Shown here: positions 53,704-64,000 of the stretch, one piece after another
How the letters are laid out: each line of letters starts with the position of its first letter
Position numbering within the stretch: the stretch's first letter is position 1
NCBI GenBank assembly: GCA_039704465.1
Contig: JASFAU010000005.1
Location: 248,001 to 312,000 of the forward strand
Length of the DNA: 64,000 nucleotides
Direction of reading: 5' to 3'
From: Plasmodiophora brassicae
Taxonomy: Eukaryota; Endomyxa; Phytomyxea; Plasmodiophorida; Plasmodiophoridae
Notes under the pieces: model-generated
Databases searched by the model: none
Seen by the model: the letters and a program-made list of their open reading frames with translations, nothing else
Told to the model about the DNA's origin: nothing
Position numbers and translations under genes: made by a program

Positions 53704-55152
53704 ATGCTGACCGGGGCGTGCGTCGTGCACCATTCGGGGGTGGCACCCAAGCCGCGGCACGACGATGAACCGCAGCCATGGGATGATGAACGAGAAGCTC
53801 GCGCTCATCAGCACCAACCGGCTTCGGCTGAGCAGCCGTGTCGCCGTGAGCATAACGGGAACCCGACCGCTGGGGAATCGAGCGGCGCTCAACCATCGAG
53901 CGGCGCTCAACCATCGAACCGGGGTTCAACGCGAGGCGGGCAAGACCACGGCTGGACGTCGTCGTACCCGGAAAGGGAACCAGACCAGGGGAACCACCTG
54001 GGGGTCACCTACTGGCGGTGGAACGGCAGGAATGATGACGTTGGGGAGATCCTGCGATTCGTCGACGACCTTCGAAGCGGCAAGCTTAGAGCGATTGGCA
54101 CCCAGGAACTGAGGATTAAGGTGCCGGAAGACGAGCGGGCGATCGATCGTGGCGGCGTGATGCAGGAATTCCTGACCAATGTCGCCGAGTACCTGTTCAA
54201 GGACCACGAGAAGATCCTGCGACGCGACAGGGACACGCACGAGGTGACGATGCCGTCGACCGAGAGCCTGTGCGCCCACCTGACGAACACGATGACCGAA
54301 CACGACCGGGCCATGCTGCATTCGAATATGACTGTCATCGGCCAGTTCCTCGCGTTCGTTCAGAACCGAAACCAGGGACAACCATCGCACGGCAAGACGT
54401 TCACATTGCCGATATCGCTGCCCAAAGCCTTCTTCGATGCACTCCTGTACGCTGATTCAACCGATGCCGAGTACGGCGCGTGCCAGGTCGTGTCGGATCT
54501 CGCGAAACTGGAGCGGGACCTCCAGGCCACGAAAGACGAGACGTTCGCAAGCGTGCTGCATCGCCTGCACCGGGACTTCTTGTACGACGTGGAAGAGAAC
54601 GAGACGGTGGACCGCGTCGGGTACTTCAAGTACCCGTACCTGGAGCATGTCGAAGGCTTGCATGGTCGATCCCGGGTCGGGTCGTATGTGCACGCCTACG
54701 CCATCGGCCTGTTGCAGGCGCTGTGGAGCGATGGGAATCCGGCGTTCGTCGCCCTACGACACGGGTACCTGACCGAGCTGGTGATGCCCCGAACGCCGCA
54801 GGCGGTCTACGACATGCTGATCGGGGACGTGACGTACGAACCGCACGAGATTATCGGCAAGTTGACCGGGTATCTACCCCGCAAGCTGATCCAGGCGATC
54901 CGAACGCTGTCGGCCGAGGAGCGCGGCGATTTCGTGCGCTTCGTGACCGGGTCCAGGGCGCTGGCACGGCATGAGCTCATGAGCGTGAGGACCATCGACA
55001 TGCCCGACGACCTGCCCCGACTGGAGTCGCACACGTGCTTCAATGCGCTCCACATCTCGCCCGACCACACGTGGCCCAGCTCGGGCGTCATCTGCGAGCG
55101 CCTCCGTCGTGCGTTCCTCGAGATGAGGAGCGCCGCGTTCGGCTTGCATTAA
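53704..55152 (+). CDS. HECT-domain protein 2 (tandem paralogue)
   Basis: Single exon, 482 aa. The first ~95 residues are His/Gln/Ser/Pro-rich low-complexity sequence with a small SSGAQP duplication. The rest is a HECT-like domain paralogous to its upstream neighbour: DERAIDRGGVMQEFLTNVAE, FVQNRNQ, GNPAFVALRHGYLTEL, ERGDFVRFVTGSRAL and the canonical active-site region SHTCFNALHISP, keeping the catalytic Cys in its usual T-C-F-N setting. The C-terminus FLEMRSAAFG replaces the terminal HECT helix. An E3 ubiquitin ligase is inferred. Intact motifs here suggest this is the active member of the pair. Confidence 0.8.
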   Translation: MLTGACVVHHSGVAPKPRHDDEPQPWDDEREARAHQHQPASAEQPCRREHNGNPTAGESSGAQPSSGAQPSNRGSTRGGQDHGWTSSYPEREPDQGNHLGVTYWRWNGRNDDVGEILRFVDDLRSGKLRAIGTQELRIKVPEDERAIDRGGVMQEFLTNVAEYLFKDHEKILRRDRDTHEVTMPSTESLCAHLTNTMTEHDRAMLHSNMTVIGQFLAFVQNRNQGQPSHGKTFTLPISLPKAFFDALLYADSTDAEYGACQVVSDLAKLERDLQATKDETFASVLHRLHRDFLYDVEENETVDRVGYFKYPYLEHVEGLHGRSRVGSYVHAYAIGLLQALWSDGNPAFVALRHGYLTELVMPRTPQAVYDMLIGDVTYEPHEIIGKLTGYLPRKLIQAIRTLSAEERGDFVRFVTGSRALARHELMSVRTIDMPDDLPRLESHTCFNALHISPDHTWPSSGVICERLRRAFLEMRSAAFGLH

Positions 55153-55286
55153 TCGACCCGGATCATTGCAATACACGACGGGCGCGCACTTTGGAATGGC
55201 CTGTGTGCAGCTCGGGCGTTCTCTGCGCGACTCGGGCCCTGTGCGGAGCTACACTCGTCGCGGGGAAGTGCGTGACGTGACGCGCC

Positions 55287-56579
55287 ATGATGGCGGACCC
55301 GCCGCCGGACGCCGTCGCCGCCCTGGCGTCGGCGCTGCCGTCCGCCGAGTTCGTTGCCGTCGACATCGAGTTCACCGGCCTGTCCAACGATGGCGACCAG
55401 CAGCCGAGGATGTTCGATTCCGTCGAGCGCCGTTTCCTGAAGGCCAAGTACGTGCGCGTCTCGGTTGTGCCTCGGGTGAACGTAGTCCGACGGGTTTGAT
55501 CTGCCTAGGAGCGTGGCGGAGACGTTCGCCGTCGTCCAGCTTGGCGTATGCGTGTTCCGTCGCGATGGTGATGATGATGACATGCTGTCGGCTACGCCGC
55601 TATCGTTCCCGATTCGCCCTGGGCGAGGCACGTTCGCGTGCCAGGCGTCGTCGATCCGGTTCCTGGCTGAACAGGGCCGGTTCGACTTCAACGAACTGTT
55701 CCGAAGCGGCCTGTCATCCGAAGCTGAAGGCGCAGAGGTCATGCGCCTGCTGAGCGCCAGCGGCGTCCCGATCGTCATGCACAATGCGCTGCTGGACATT
55801 TGCTTCCTGATGGCCACGTTCCGCCCGGAGGGCATTCCATCGGATATGGCGTCGTTCAAGGAGGCTTGCCGGGAGATGTTCCCGATCCTTTACGATTCGA
55901 AGCTGATCTGCAGCAAGAACGCAATCCTGCGACGCGTCGTCACGTCGTGCTGGCTGGAGAAACTGTTCCACTTCGTGGAGGACGATGAACGATTCGCGGG
56001 GCACCCGACTATAACAAGGCTTGGCACCGTGGATGATTCCCGGCACCATGATGCGGCGTACGATGCGTTCATGACCGGCGTCGTGTTCGCTCGCGCTCGA
56101 GCGTTCCTTGCAAACCCGTCCGCTACGGCCGCTGCAGCAGGCGGAAACGACGTCAAGGAAGAATGGATCGAGGAGGATGTTGACTGGAGTGCCTCCGACG
56201 TCAGCCTTCTTGCGAACCGCATTTGCCTAAACAGGTAGGGTGGATACGCGGCGCGATTCAGTGCGGTCGCTGACTCGCCTACAGGTCCGTTCGACATCTG
56301 AATATCGGCGGCCAGGATCTCATGACGTTTCGAGGTGTCCTGGAAGTGTCCATCAACGGTGATGCGTCTGTCAAGTGTCGAACGTCGAACATTGTCGACG
56401 CCATTCGACCGATGATCGCGCCGGATCGGGTGCGAGTGCTGTGGGACGATGAGCGCTCAGCGTTCGCCATTATCGGTCCACAACATGACTCGCTTCTCGA
56501 TACTATCGCTGCCAAGGTGAACCGATCACCGGGGCTGCTGTTTCGCGTTCAGCCTTATCGAGGATCGATACGATCGTAA
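55287..56579 (+). CDS. PARN: CAF1-family 3' exoribonuclease, PARN-like, with C-terminal RNA-binding region
   Basis: Exons 55287-55447, 55509-56234 and 56285-56579 (introns 61 and 50 nt), 393 aa. The DEDDh catalytic residues are visible: AVDIEFTGLSN (D, E), IVMHNALLDICFL (H, D) and RHHDAAYDAFMTG (H, D). The junction reads RRFLKAKSVAETFAVVQLGV, matching the PARN/TOE1 ERYxKxRxSVxxFxxxQLG block. The last exon adds an RRM-like ~95-residue region (FRGVLEVSINGDASVKC..VRVLWDDERSAFAII), as in PARN. It is a poly(A)-specific deadenylase or snRNA-trimming enzyme, nuclear and cytoplasmic. It is shorter than human PARN, lacking the R3H domain. Confidence 0.85.
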
Positions 56580-56695
56580 TTCGCAAACGAAATACAGCAA
56601 TCCTTCATTCTCAGCTGGCCTTGAAGCCTGCAAACATGCGGCAGGCATGTACAGAGAACAATCGGGTATGTATTATCTGTTTCTCTATACAACAT

Positions 56696-59600
56696 TCAAA
56701 GTTCGTGTTCAATCGAAGCGTCGTCCGCCAGGCTCAGAGTCTGCAGGAATGCAGCGATTTCGTTCGGGGACAGGAAGGCAGCCGCGCTGATGACAGTGAC
56801 CAGCAGGAGCAATGCAAACCTGAACAGAGACATCAGCGAATCGGGTGACCGTGCCGGTTGCTGACGCGACGTACATGAACATTTTGTTGACGCGCACACC
56901 AGTGGCACTAGGCTGGACCGCCGATTCATTCTGGCAAACAGGTGAGGGTTGCACCATGGAGCCCCAGATACACATGCGCGTACCTCGATAAGATCAACGA
57001 CATCCTTCAGCATAGCAATAGCATCGTCTGCTTTGGGCAGCGCCATGGACTTCGAATCGGCAAGGAACACATCGATGGCTCTCGCCAAAGACGACGACGA
57101 ATCAACAAAGGCACGGGCTTGTCTCAGCAAGTCCTTTGCATGCAACAGTTGCTCCTCGACTTGCAACAAGCGCTCGTCAACGGAGGACGTCGCCGAGCTC
57201 GACGTCTTCAGCGACGACACAACGCCAGTTGCAGCCGTGGCGTTGACCGAGGCAGCCTGTTCCCTTGTCTGCTGCAACTGCATGTGTAGCTGCTTGGCAG
57301 ATTCCAGAAGCGCTTGCTCGGACTCATCAGAATCGTCGGCATTCGACGCACGAGCAGGTCTTGGTACCGGAGCAGACTGAATTGATCCAGTACGCGCGGG
57401 GCTTGGAGCCCGTGCCACGGGCCCTGAACCAGCAGGCACCCACGTTCCCGTATTTTCATCCAGGATGTGAACCGTCTTAACTGAAGCGTGTCGGTCAGTG
57501 TCCTCCTTTCTCCCAATCAATCGCCGGAGCAAGGAGCGAGATCGAGGCGGCGAAGGCGGCCTCGTACGTGCCGAAGTCGGCGACGAGACCCCTTTTGGCA
57601 GCGATTGCGCTCTAACAGGCTCTGCTGCAGTAGGCTTGGCAGGCGAAGGAGCTCTTACAGCACGAGCGGGTGCACTTGGTACGCGCATTGGCAATGGCGC
57701 ATTCGAACGACGGGCAGCAGGAGGCGGAGGTTGTTTGTCATCAATTGGAGCACTGGATGCTGGTGCCTGTTTGGCATCCTGTGCAGGCTTGGTAGGGCTG
57801 GGGACTGGTGGGGCAGGCCGGGATGGACCTGGAGGAGACCCAGTGCGATCAGACGCTGGACGTACAGGCCCAAACACGGGACGCCCAATAGCGCCACGAG
57901 GCGCACTGACAACCCTTCCTCGAGCAGCCACAGGAGGACGCCGCACAGGAGGAGCCAAACGACCAGGTACCGGCCGCATAGGAGCAGTGCCACGTGCCGG
58001 CCGCGCTGGCACTGCACGAGCGTTGTCAGCAGAAGCACCCCCGGGAATTGATCGTGTAGGCACAGCGGCACCAGTATTGCCGGACAGCGATTTTGTAGGT
58101 GAAGAAGGAGCGACTGCCGACGTTGATGGTCGCTCTTCCAATGGTTCCACCTTCTCAGGCACCTTCGCAGCATGGTCGCGTGGAGACGGCGACCGGGACC
58201 TTCTTGGAACAGTAGGAGATGGTGCGTCAACAACGGACAACTCAACCACCGAAGGCGGCGTTTCTGACGACGGCTGCTCGACTGGCGAACTGGTTGAAAG
58301 AACGGTGGTTGGGCCAGATCGGCCAGCTGGTCGAACAGGAGGGCGAAGACCACCCCGAAAGGGCACTGGAGGTCCTCGACGAGGTGCCATCATGGGTCTC
58401 GGTCGGCCGGCTGGTGCCGGGCGTGATGGTCGACCTGGCGCAGGAGTGACTCGTGGAGGTGCGGCTATCGATGGCGTTTCCGTTCGAACAAGTCGAGGGC
58501 TGATGGTCGCAGAGTCAGGCTTATCGTCAGTTGTTCCAAATGAAACCAGAGCAGGAGCTTCGTCAGCCAGATCGACCGAAGGAGACTTCAATGGTCGCGG
58601 TGGCTCATCACCGTTACGCGAGACCGCGTCCTCAGTGGACTGCTCACGACGTGGAGACGCTGAGCGGACGGAACTTGGCGACTGCGAGCGCTGGATGCGT
58701 CTGAACAGAGGCGACACGGAACGAGATCGTGCAGGATTTGGAGACCGCGTCTGGACAGACACTCGGCCTGAGGTCGAGGTGGGAGACCGTGCCCTGGGTG
58801 TTGTACTAGCTGTTGAGATAACCGAATCGTCAGTTCGATGGCCACTTGTTGGGGAAGCCGAAACACGCGGGATCAGAAGAGGAGCGGCTGCAGAAGATAA
58901 TGAGCGCAGATGATTGACTTCCACCATCCGTTCTTCCGCAATCGCCTTTAGGTCTGCAATTTCGGAAGCGAACTTCTGGAGTTCACTTCGATGCTGTTCG
59001 GCAGCAGTTAGGCCATCGAGTACCGACTTTTCTTGCTGGGCTTCAAGAAGCGCCTGGAGTCGGGATATAGCATCATCCTTTTCAACCAGATGAGATTCCT
59101 ACACAGCGGCAACATTAGGCGTACAATTGGTTCACGTGCTGAGGCACCTTACATACCGCATCCGTGGCCTGGTTAAGGGCGAAAGCAAGGCGGTCTTCCG
59201 TGTCGCGCTGGGCATCACGCATGGCATCAACCAATGCATTCACACGAGAGAGTTCGCTGTCGAGCTGGTCACGCTCCATTGTAACTTCCCGCAACTGCAT
59301 AAGCGTCTCCAGCAATTGCTGCGATTGAGACGAACACACACTCTCGGCATCCAATGCTGTGAGCAAGTTTGCCTTGGCGAGAGCGAGCTCCTCTGCTGCT
59401 GACAGGTAAATACGGTCTCTTTCCTGGAGAATAGCCTGGAACGATCGGACCACGATGGCATGTTGCTCGCTGGATTCCAGAAGTTGGGTCTTGAGCTCTT
59501 GAACAGTGCGTTCGGCGGATTTGCCTTCAGCGGCGCTCCTTTTAAGGTCAGCCACGACTGCATCAAGTGCTGTAATCTGGCTAAGGGAGTCCTTCAGTTC

Positions 59601-61826
59601 CGTCTTCAATGAATCGACAACGTCCTGAAGATTCGCTTCATCAAGGGCCCACTGGCGTTGGGCAGAATCGAACTGCTCGCGTACAGTATCAAGCTCTGTT
59701 TGCACTTCTGCTAACAAAGTCGACTTTGCATCCAGTTGATCTATTAGACCGAACAGCGGATAAGCAAACCACGTAACATCTGGAGTCAGGCGTATTACCC
59801 TTTTGAGATTCGATCAAAGGCTCAATTTCGGCAAGGCGTGCCTCAAGTGAAGACCTTGTGCTTCGTTCAGACGCAAGAGCGGCGTTGGCAGCCTCCTGAT
59901 CACTGTTTGACGCGACAAGTTCATTCTTGAACGCTGACAGCTGCTCGTTAAGTTCCTGATTCATACTCTTTTCGCGAGCAATCTCTGCAAGCGCTTCGTC
60001 ACGTTCCGACGACACTTCGGCCAGCGAGTTCTTGACATCACTGAGCTGCATGTGCGCATCATTTAGTTCATCACGAAGAACCGATTCCACCTCACTGGAC
60101 TTGGCATTCAACTCCTTGAGTTCGTCGCGGAGGCTCGAAATCTCGGATTCCTTCTCATCCATCAGGCCTTGCAATGCAGCAATGCGTTCCTGGCTTTCCG
60201 ATTCGAGGGAGTGCAGAGATTCCTGCAGCGCAACGGCCATCGCTCGGGATTCTTCGAGCGCAGACGAGGCTTCTGATTCACGAAGGTTCACTTCACGAAG
60301 GTTCGCCCTAAGGTCTTCGACTTCGTTTGCTACCGTCTGCAAGCGGTCTCGCTCAGATGCCAGACTCGTTTCGCGATCTCTCAGTTCACCACACTGGTCG
60401 CGAAGTTCGTCAACCAGGCGAGTGACGGCCGCAGTTCGTTCCTCACATTCCTCCTGAGTCTTGGTAATTTGTCGCAGCGCCTCATCAAGTCTCGCTTGAA
60501 GCTCAGAGCTACGGTCTGTCTCGGATGACAGGTCGCTGACGAGCTCCTTATTGGACATCCGAAGCGCCTCAATCTGTTCCAACTGCTCGTACTTTTCAGC
60601 CTCGACCACACGCAAGTTCTTATGCAGGTCATCATTCGCATCGCGCATAGCTGTCAGTTCAGAGGTCAGAAACTGGCATTGAGCGACGAGGGCCTCTTGC
60701 TCCCGCGTTGAATCTGTCATCGAACGGATCTGGTCCTCCAGAGCGCCACATTGTTCTCGCAATTTCTGAAGCTTTTCGTCAGCAGCGTCCGCCCGACCGG
60801 TTTGTTCGAAGAGAGCAGACGACAAGTGACCCCGTTCGCGGTCAAACTCTAGCTTACTTTGCTCGTTTTGTGCCCACAGCTCTGCAATTTGCTTATCTTT
60901 CTCGGTAACCTGGGCCTTGAGCTCGCGATTAGCATCTGCCATGATTCCGCATTGTTCCTCCAGGTCCGCTGCTGTTCCATTCAGTTGATCGAGCTCATTC
61001 TGAAGAGAGTCGCGGGACGAGATGACTTCATGAATTTCGTTCTCCAGAAAAGCCCGAGCACGAGTCGCCTCTTGCAGTTCTTGTTCAAGTGCCGAGCTGC
61101 TGGTAGCCATTTCTAAAAGCATAACAACTCGATTAGGCAGCCCCTTAAATTTCCAAAGTGATCACTTCACCTTGTAGTGACTCACAGCGACGGTTTGCCT
61201 CCTCAAGTTGGGCAGACGTCCTGTCAAGTTCTGCTTGTGCCAACTTCAGTTCAGTCTCGATCGATGCGATCCGAGTCTGCGAGCCATGAAGATCACTCGC
61301 GAGCGATTCTTGGCCACTTCGCATTTCGGACTCTGCATGACGCATTCGATCGTTTTCCTCCCCAATCGATAGTATCTCCTTCTGAGCAGCATCAAGTGCA
61401 TCAGCTTTCAAATCAAGCTTCCGTTCAACTTCAGCCATTTGTTCCATGTGGGATTTCCGAAGGCTTTCGATTCGTTCGTCGTAATCAGCGACCGCATTGG
61501 CATGGCTATCGTTCGCAGTCGGTGAGCGGGACCTAGAATCTCGTTCACGGTGCGCATAGGATGTTGAGCGATCAGCAGCATGTTCTGCATGGGCAATCTT
61601 GTCTTGCAATGTTCGCACTTGCTTCTCCTTCTCGTCATGTCTAGCAAGACATCAGAACTACGGAACAACCCGCAGTGCATGTCAGCTACCGTGAAGCGGC
61701 TCGTGTCAACCGTTGCTCGGCAGCCCTTAGACGAGGAGAGGATGAAGACGATGATGCCGGTGACAGCGGCGGAGAACGTGATGCTGAGCGGCGTGGTGAG
61801 CCGGCAACTTTAACTAATATGATCAT
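56696..61826 (-). CDS. golgin-like tail-anchored coiled-coil protein
   Basis: Five exons (61711-61826, 61171-61640, 59799-61112, 59157-59740, 56696-59098; introns 58-70 nt, phases consistent), 1628 aa. An Arg/Ser-rich head (~10-70) is followed by ~750 residues of nearly continuous heptad coiled coil (for example EVEDLRANLREVNLRESEAS). Then comes a ~550-residue Pro/Ala/Arg/Ser-rich disordered region, and a short second coiled coil (LLQVEEQLLHAKDLLRQARA). A single TM close to the C-terminus (SLFRFALLLLVTVISAAAFL, ~1578-1597) ends the protein. The architecture is that of giantin/golgin-84-type Golgi tethers; sequence identity to any one golgin is not claimed. The final ~100 residues before the TM may contain an additional small intron. 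Confidence 0.75.
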
Positions 61827-62049
61827 GTTAGCCGAACATGTCTGAAATCAGTGAGAGTACGTTTTTTACGATTTGACGTTATTGACGACCTTTCAGGACG
61901 ATTACCAGATGGCCTACAGCACAAACAGGTGTTGGGAACGCAATTCCAATGCGATCGCGACGACCTTACTTTGCCGAGCTGGCCCTGCTCAACGTACTGA
62001 GAATAGAATCTCTTCTCGCACTGCCATTTGCACGAAAGTCCTCAGCCTG

Positions 62050-62317
62050 TTAAACGTTAAACGACGACAGCTGTAGCTGTGAGTGAATATTGGTTACCTG
62101 CTTTTTGCAGACTGGGCATCTCGGCGATGGATTCCCTGACTGCTGCGAATACGTGACGTAGCCATGGACGCAGGTCGAATGCAGTGTGGCTGAAAACGAG
62201 ATCAGCGGTACTGTCGTGCCTTCGCGGTTCCACGCCGCACCGACCATTGCAGCAGGGCCGGGTGTGCGACATGGCATCTTCACTGACCGCTTTGCCACAT
62301 ATGGCGCAGACGGCCAT
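62050..62317 (-). CDS. miniature RING-type zinc-finger protein
   Basis: Exons 62245-62317 and 62190-bounded 62050-62189 (55-nt intron, phase 1), only 70 aa. Nearly the whole protein is a RING-like finger: CAICGKAV, then TRPCCNATLHSTCVHGYV and RCPVCKKQ, giving C-x2-C..C-C..H-x2-C-x2-H..C-x2-C spacing. It is comparable in size to RBX1/APC11-type subunits but without their extended metal-binding loops, so a cullin-RING role is only speculative. An E3-like zinc-binding function is inferred. Confidence 0.65.
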
Positions 62318-62576
62318 TCCGTCACGCCGCCTGGCGCCTGGCGCGCACCTGGTACTTCCTGATCAGCGCCGACGGCCCCCGCACCGTTAGCGGTTGTGCG
62401 GTCTGGCAAAAATGACGGACGCAGCGTGACCCGCTGTAACGGGCTGTCTCACCGAGATTCCCTGTGCCAATACAGAGCTCGACTGGCAACAGTTCAGTCT
62501 CCCACATTGTACTCGTCGACGACTGATGCCGACCGGACACCTTCTACGAGTTTATTGGTAGGATCCGCAAATCAGG
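62318..62576. other. 259-bp spacer
   Basis: Between the RING mini-gene start and the end of the readable prolyl-editing frame. Nothing recognised. Confidence 0.4.
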
Positions 62577-63138
62577 CTACGGCAACAGTTTCAGCGTTGT
62601 GGTCGGAGGCACTTGAGGAACTTGAGCATGACCAGCGAGGGTCAGAACAACGGTTTGCGTGTTGTGTAGTACGTGACACTGGATGGTTGTGTCTTGCGGC
62701 ATGTCGGCGACAGACTTTCAACGATCGTCGATCACCCGGACCTACGATAAACAGAGCGTGAGCCGCCTGCTGGAACACAGCCTGCTAACCTGTCACCTTC
62801 CCAGCATGGTCGTCCACAACAGCAAGCGGGCTTACCGCCCCTCCAGTAACGCCTAGGACGGCAGTCATACGTTCTAAGGACGCCATGCTGAGATGCCCGA
62901 CGTCCAGCAACTTCGCGAGCGCTGGAAGGTCAACGCACTTATCCTCTGAAACAAGCACCACAAAGAACCGCTTGCCTTTCTTGTCCTTCAAGAACAGGTT
63001 CTTGTCGCTCAACCCTGGAATGCAGCTCTTATACCTGGTTACGTCATCGACTGTGAATAGAGGTCCGTGTTCATGATATACGTCATGGTCGATTGAAAGC
63101 TGGTCCAGCCGGTCGAGCACCGCGTTTCCCGCCGTCAT
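62577..63138 (-). CDS. prolyl-tRNA editing (ProX/YbaK-like) protein with in-frame TGA
   Basis: Exon 62797-63138 encodes 114 residues of a YbaK/ProX deacylase: DRLDQLSIDHDVYHEHGPLF, CIPGLSDKNLFLKDKKGKRF, ALAKLLDVGHLSMASLERMT and GVTGGAVSPLAVVDDHAGK. After a 55-nt intron, exon 2 from 62741 reads VRVIDDR, then TGA (62718-62720). The same frame then stays open with family-like sequence (SVADMPQDTTIQCHVLHNTQ, TVVLTLAGHA) to TAG at 62577. Decoding through the TGA gives 168 aa, the usual family length; stopping there gives 121. These enzymes clear misacylated Ala-tRNA-Pro. A nonsense mutation, readthrough or selenocysteine are all possible. An upstream first exon is also possible. Confidence 0.75.
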
Positions 63139-63595
63139 CTTTTCGGCAAATGTTTCCTGTGCTACCAGCTCGGAATCTGCTGTGGCGGCCGCGGTGCAAT
63201 CCGATATGATCATATGGATGATGGCTGCGAGAAAAGAAGCCGTGACATTGTGCCACCTGAGAACACGAGGTTGGCCGGAAACCCGTGGCTGCAAGAGCAA
63301 CCTTCCTGGCACGGGGTTTCAAGTGGGCAACAGCCAACCAACAGCCAACAAGCCAAGCCCGTACTGTGTTGCACAGCAGTGTGCGTTGCCCCGCGTCGCG
63401 CCTGAATGAGTCTGCGCTTTGTTGGACGAATCTCCGCTGCCTCCCAACCCAAAACTGTTCAGCCTTCTTGGTCAGGCGGTCATCCCAAGTCGCAATTGAA
63501 GGGGACCTCAACAAGGCCAGTGGAGCTTATGGTGTCCGGAAATAAGACACGCATCCAAGTCGACATTAAAGGTGGCGAGTCGTGAAGTTTTGTAT
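63139..63595. other. 457-bp region, possible 5' exon of the editing protein, otherwise unassigned
   Basis: A minus-strand frame continues upstream of 63138 (DSELVAQETFAEK) without clear boundaries. A CAACAGCCAA-type imperfect short repeat occurs near 63328-63355. Confidence 0.35.
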
Positions 63596-63987
63596 TCAAG
63601 TTACGGTACTAAAATGGAGGCTGGCGCCACTGCAGTTATAACTTGTTTTTACCAGGTCTCCATGTAACGAAAGCTCTCGAAACGAGCAGTCGTGATAGGC
63701 CTTCGAACTGGATAGAGCATATTCAGATGAGACTCCGGAATCGGCGAATGCTTGTTGGACCGCAGCCTGTTCTGTTCCGCTTCGGCACATTGTCGTTTCA
63801 CCATCTCTGCCGATTTGAGCAAGCCTCGCCAGCCCGCTTCGACCCATGGCGCCGGGATTTCTCTTGCTTCGGACGATCGGCTCCAGAACTGTCCACACCT
63901 GACGCAAACGCTGTTAGTTCCAGCATGCATCTGCGAGGCCTGCCATGAGGCTGTGCCGCGCCCCAAGAAATGCCGATTGTTGACCAA
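63596..63987 (-). other. possible exon(s) of an unidentified gene running to the window end
   Basis: Two overlapping minus-strand frames look protein-like (EIPAPWVEAGWRGLLKSAEM then VKRQCAEAEQNRLRSNKH, and SSEYALSSSKAYHDCSFREL). They may be exons of a gene truncated by the window boundary. No domain or splice structure could be fixed. Confidence 0.3.
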
Positions 63988-64000
63988 AAGCAGCCGAATA

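Overview
This window is eukaryotic nuclear DNA. Almost every recognisable gene is split by short GT-AG introns, mostly 45-65 nt (range about 32-123), that restore reading frame and domain continuity exactly. The gene set is purely eukaryotic: POLD4, the RNase P protein RPP14, the ESCRT factor VTA1, an SFSWAP splicing factor, a class I-like PI3-kinase, RhoGEF, HECT, LEM/HeH and GPCR families. Coding DNA is GC-rich with strong third-position bias, so long spurious antisense frames are common. TAA, TAG and TGA all serve as stops (standard code). Intergenic distances are often under 200 bp, with divergent start codons as close as 18 bp. A compact, GC-rich, intron-dense protist fits best. From memory this resembles plasmodiophorid (Rhizaria) genomes, but nothing here proves a taxon.

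Layout. 0-7 kb: glucose-6-phosphate isomerase (cut by the window edge), a histidine phosphatase, a retroelement remnant built as a perfect inverted repeat, POLD4, an M50B-like membrane metalloprotease, and a divergent pair of an unknown gene and ZNHIT2. 6-9.9 kb: a two-TM protein, SFSWAP, a JmjC oxygenase and a small secreted protein. 10-16 kb: MsrA, poorly resolved small genes, a RING-TRAF protein, and an ATP-grasp/SET fusion. 16-21 kb: a secreted protein made of 26-residue N-glycosylation repeats, VTA1, and a two-TM PPxY protein. 21-26 kb: an intronless 1506-aa adhesion-type class C GPCR. 27-36 kb: a double DH-PH RhoGEF, a second 7TM receptor, a TVP38/TMEM64 protein, a voltage-gated K+ channel, RPP14. 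36-46 kb: a tail-anchored HeH/LEM protein, ITPase, several small unknown genes, PI3-kinase, a double Nudix protein. 46-51 kb: a TPR protein and an EttA-type ABC-F ATPase. 51-55 kb: two tandem HECT-domain paralogues. 55-64 kb: a PARN-type deadenylase, a 1628-aa golgin-like protein, a tiny RING protein, and a prolyl-tRNA editing protein with an in-frame TGA.

Functionally the window mixes housekeeping genes (glycolysis, DNA polymerase delta, tRNA processing, splicing, nucleotide and protein repair) with signalling genes (two GPCRs, PI3K, RhoGEF, K+ channel) and membrane traffic (VTA1, golgin, TVP38). Most exon structures were derived by hand from splice sites and phase agreement. They are strong where a known family is restored, and are flagged where not.
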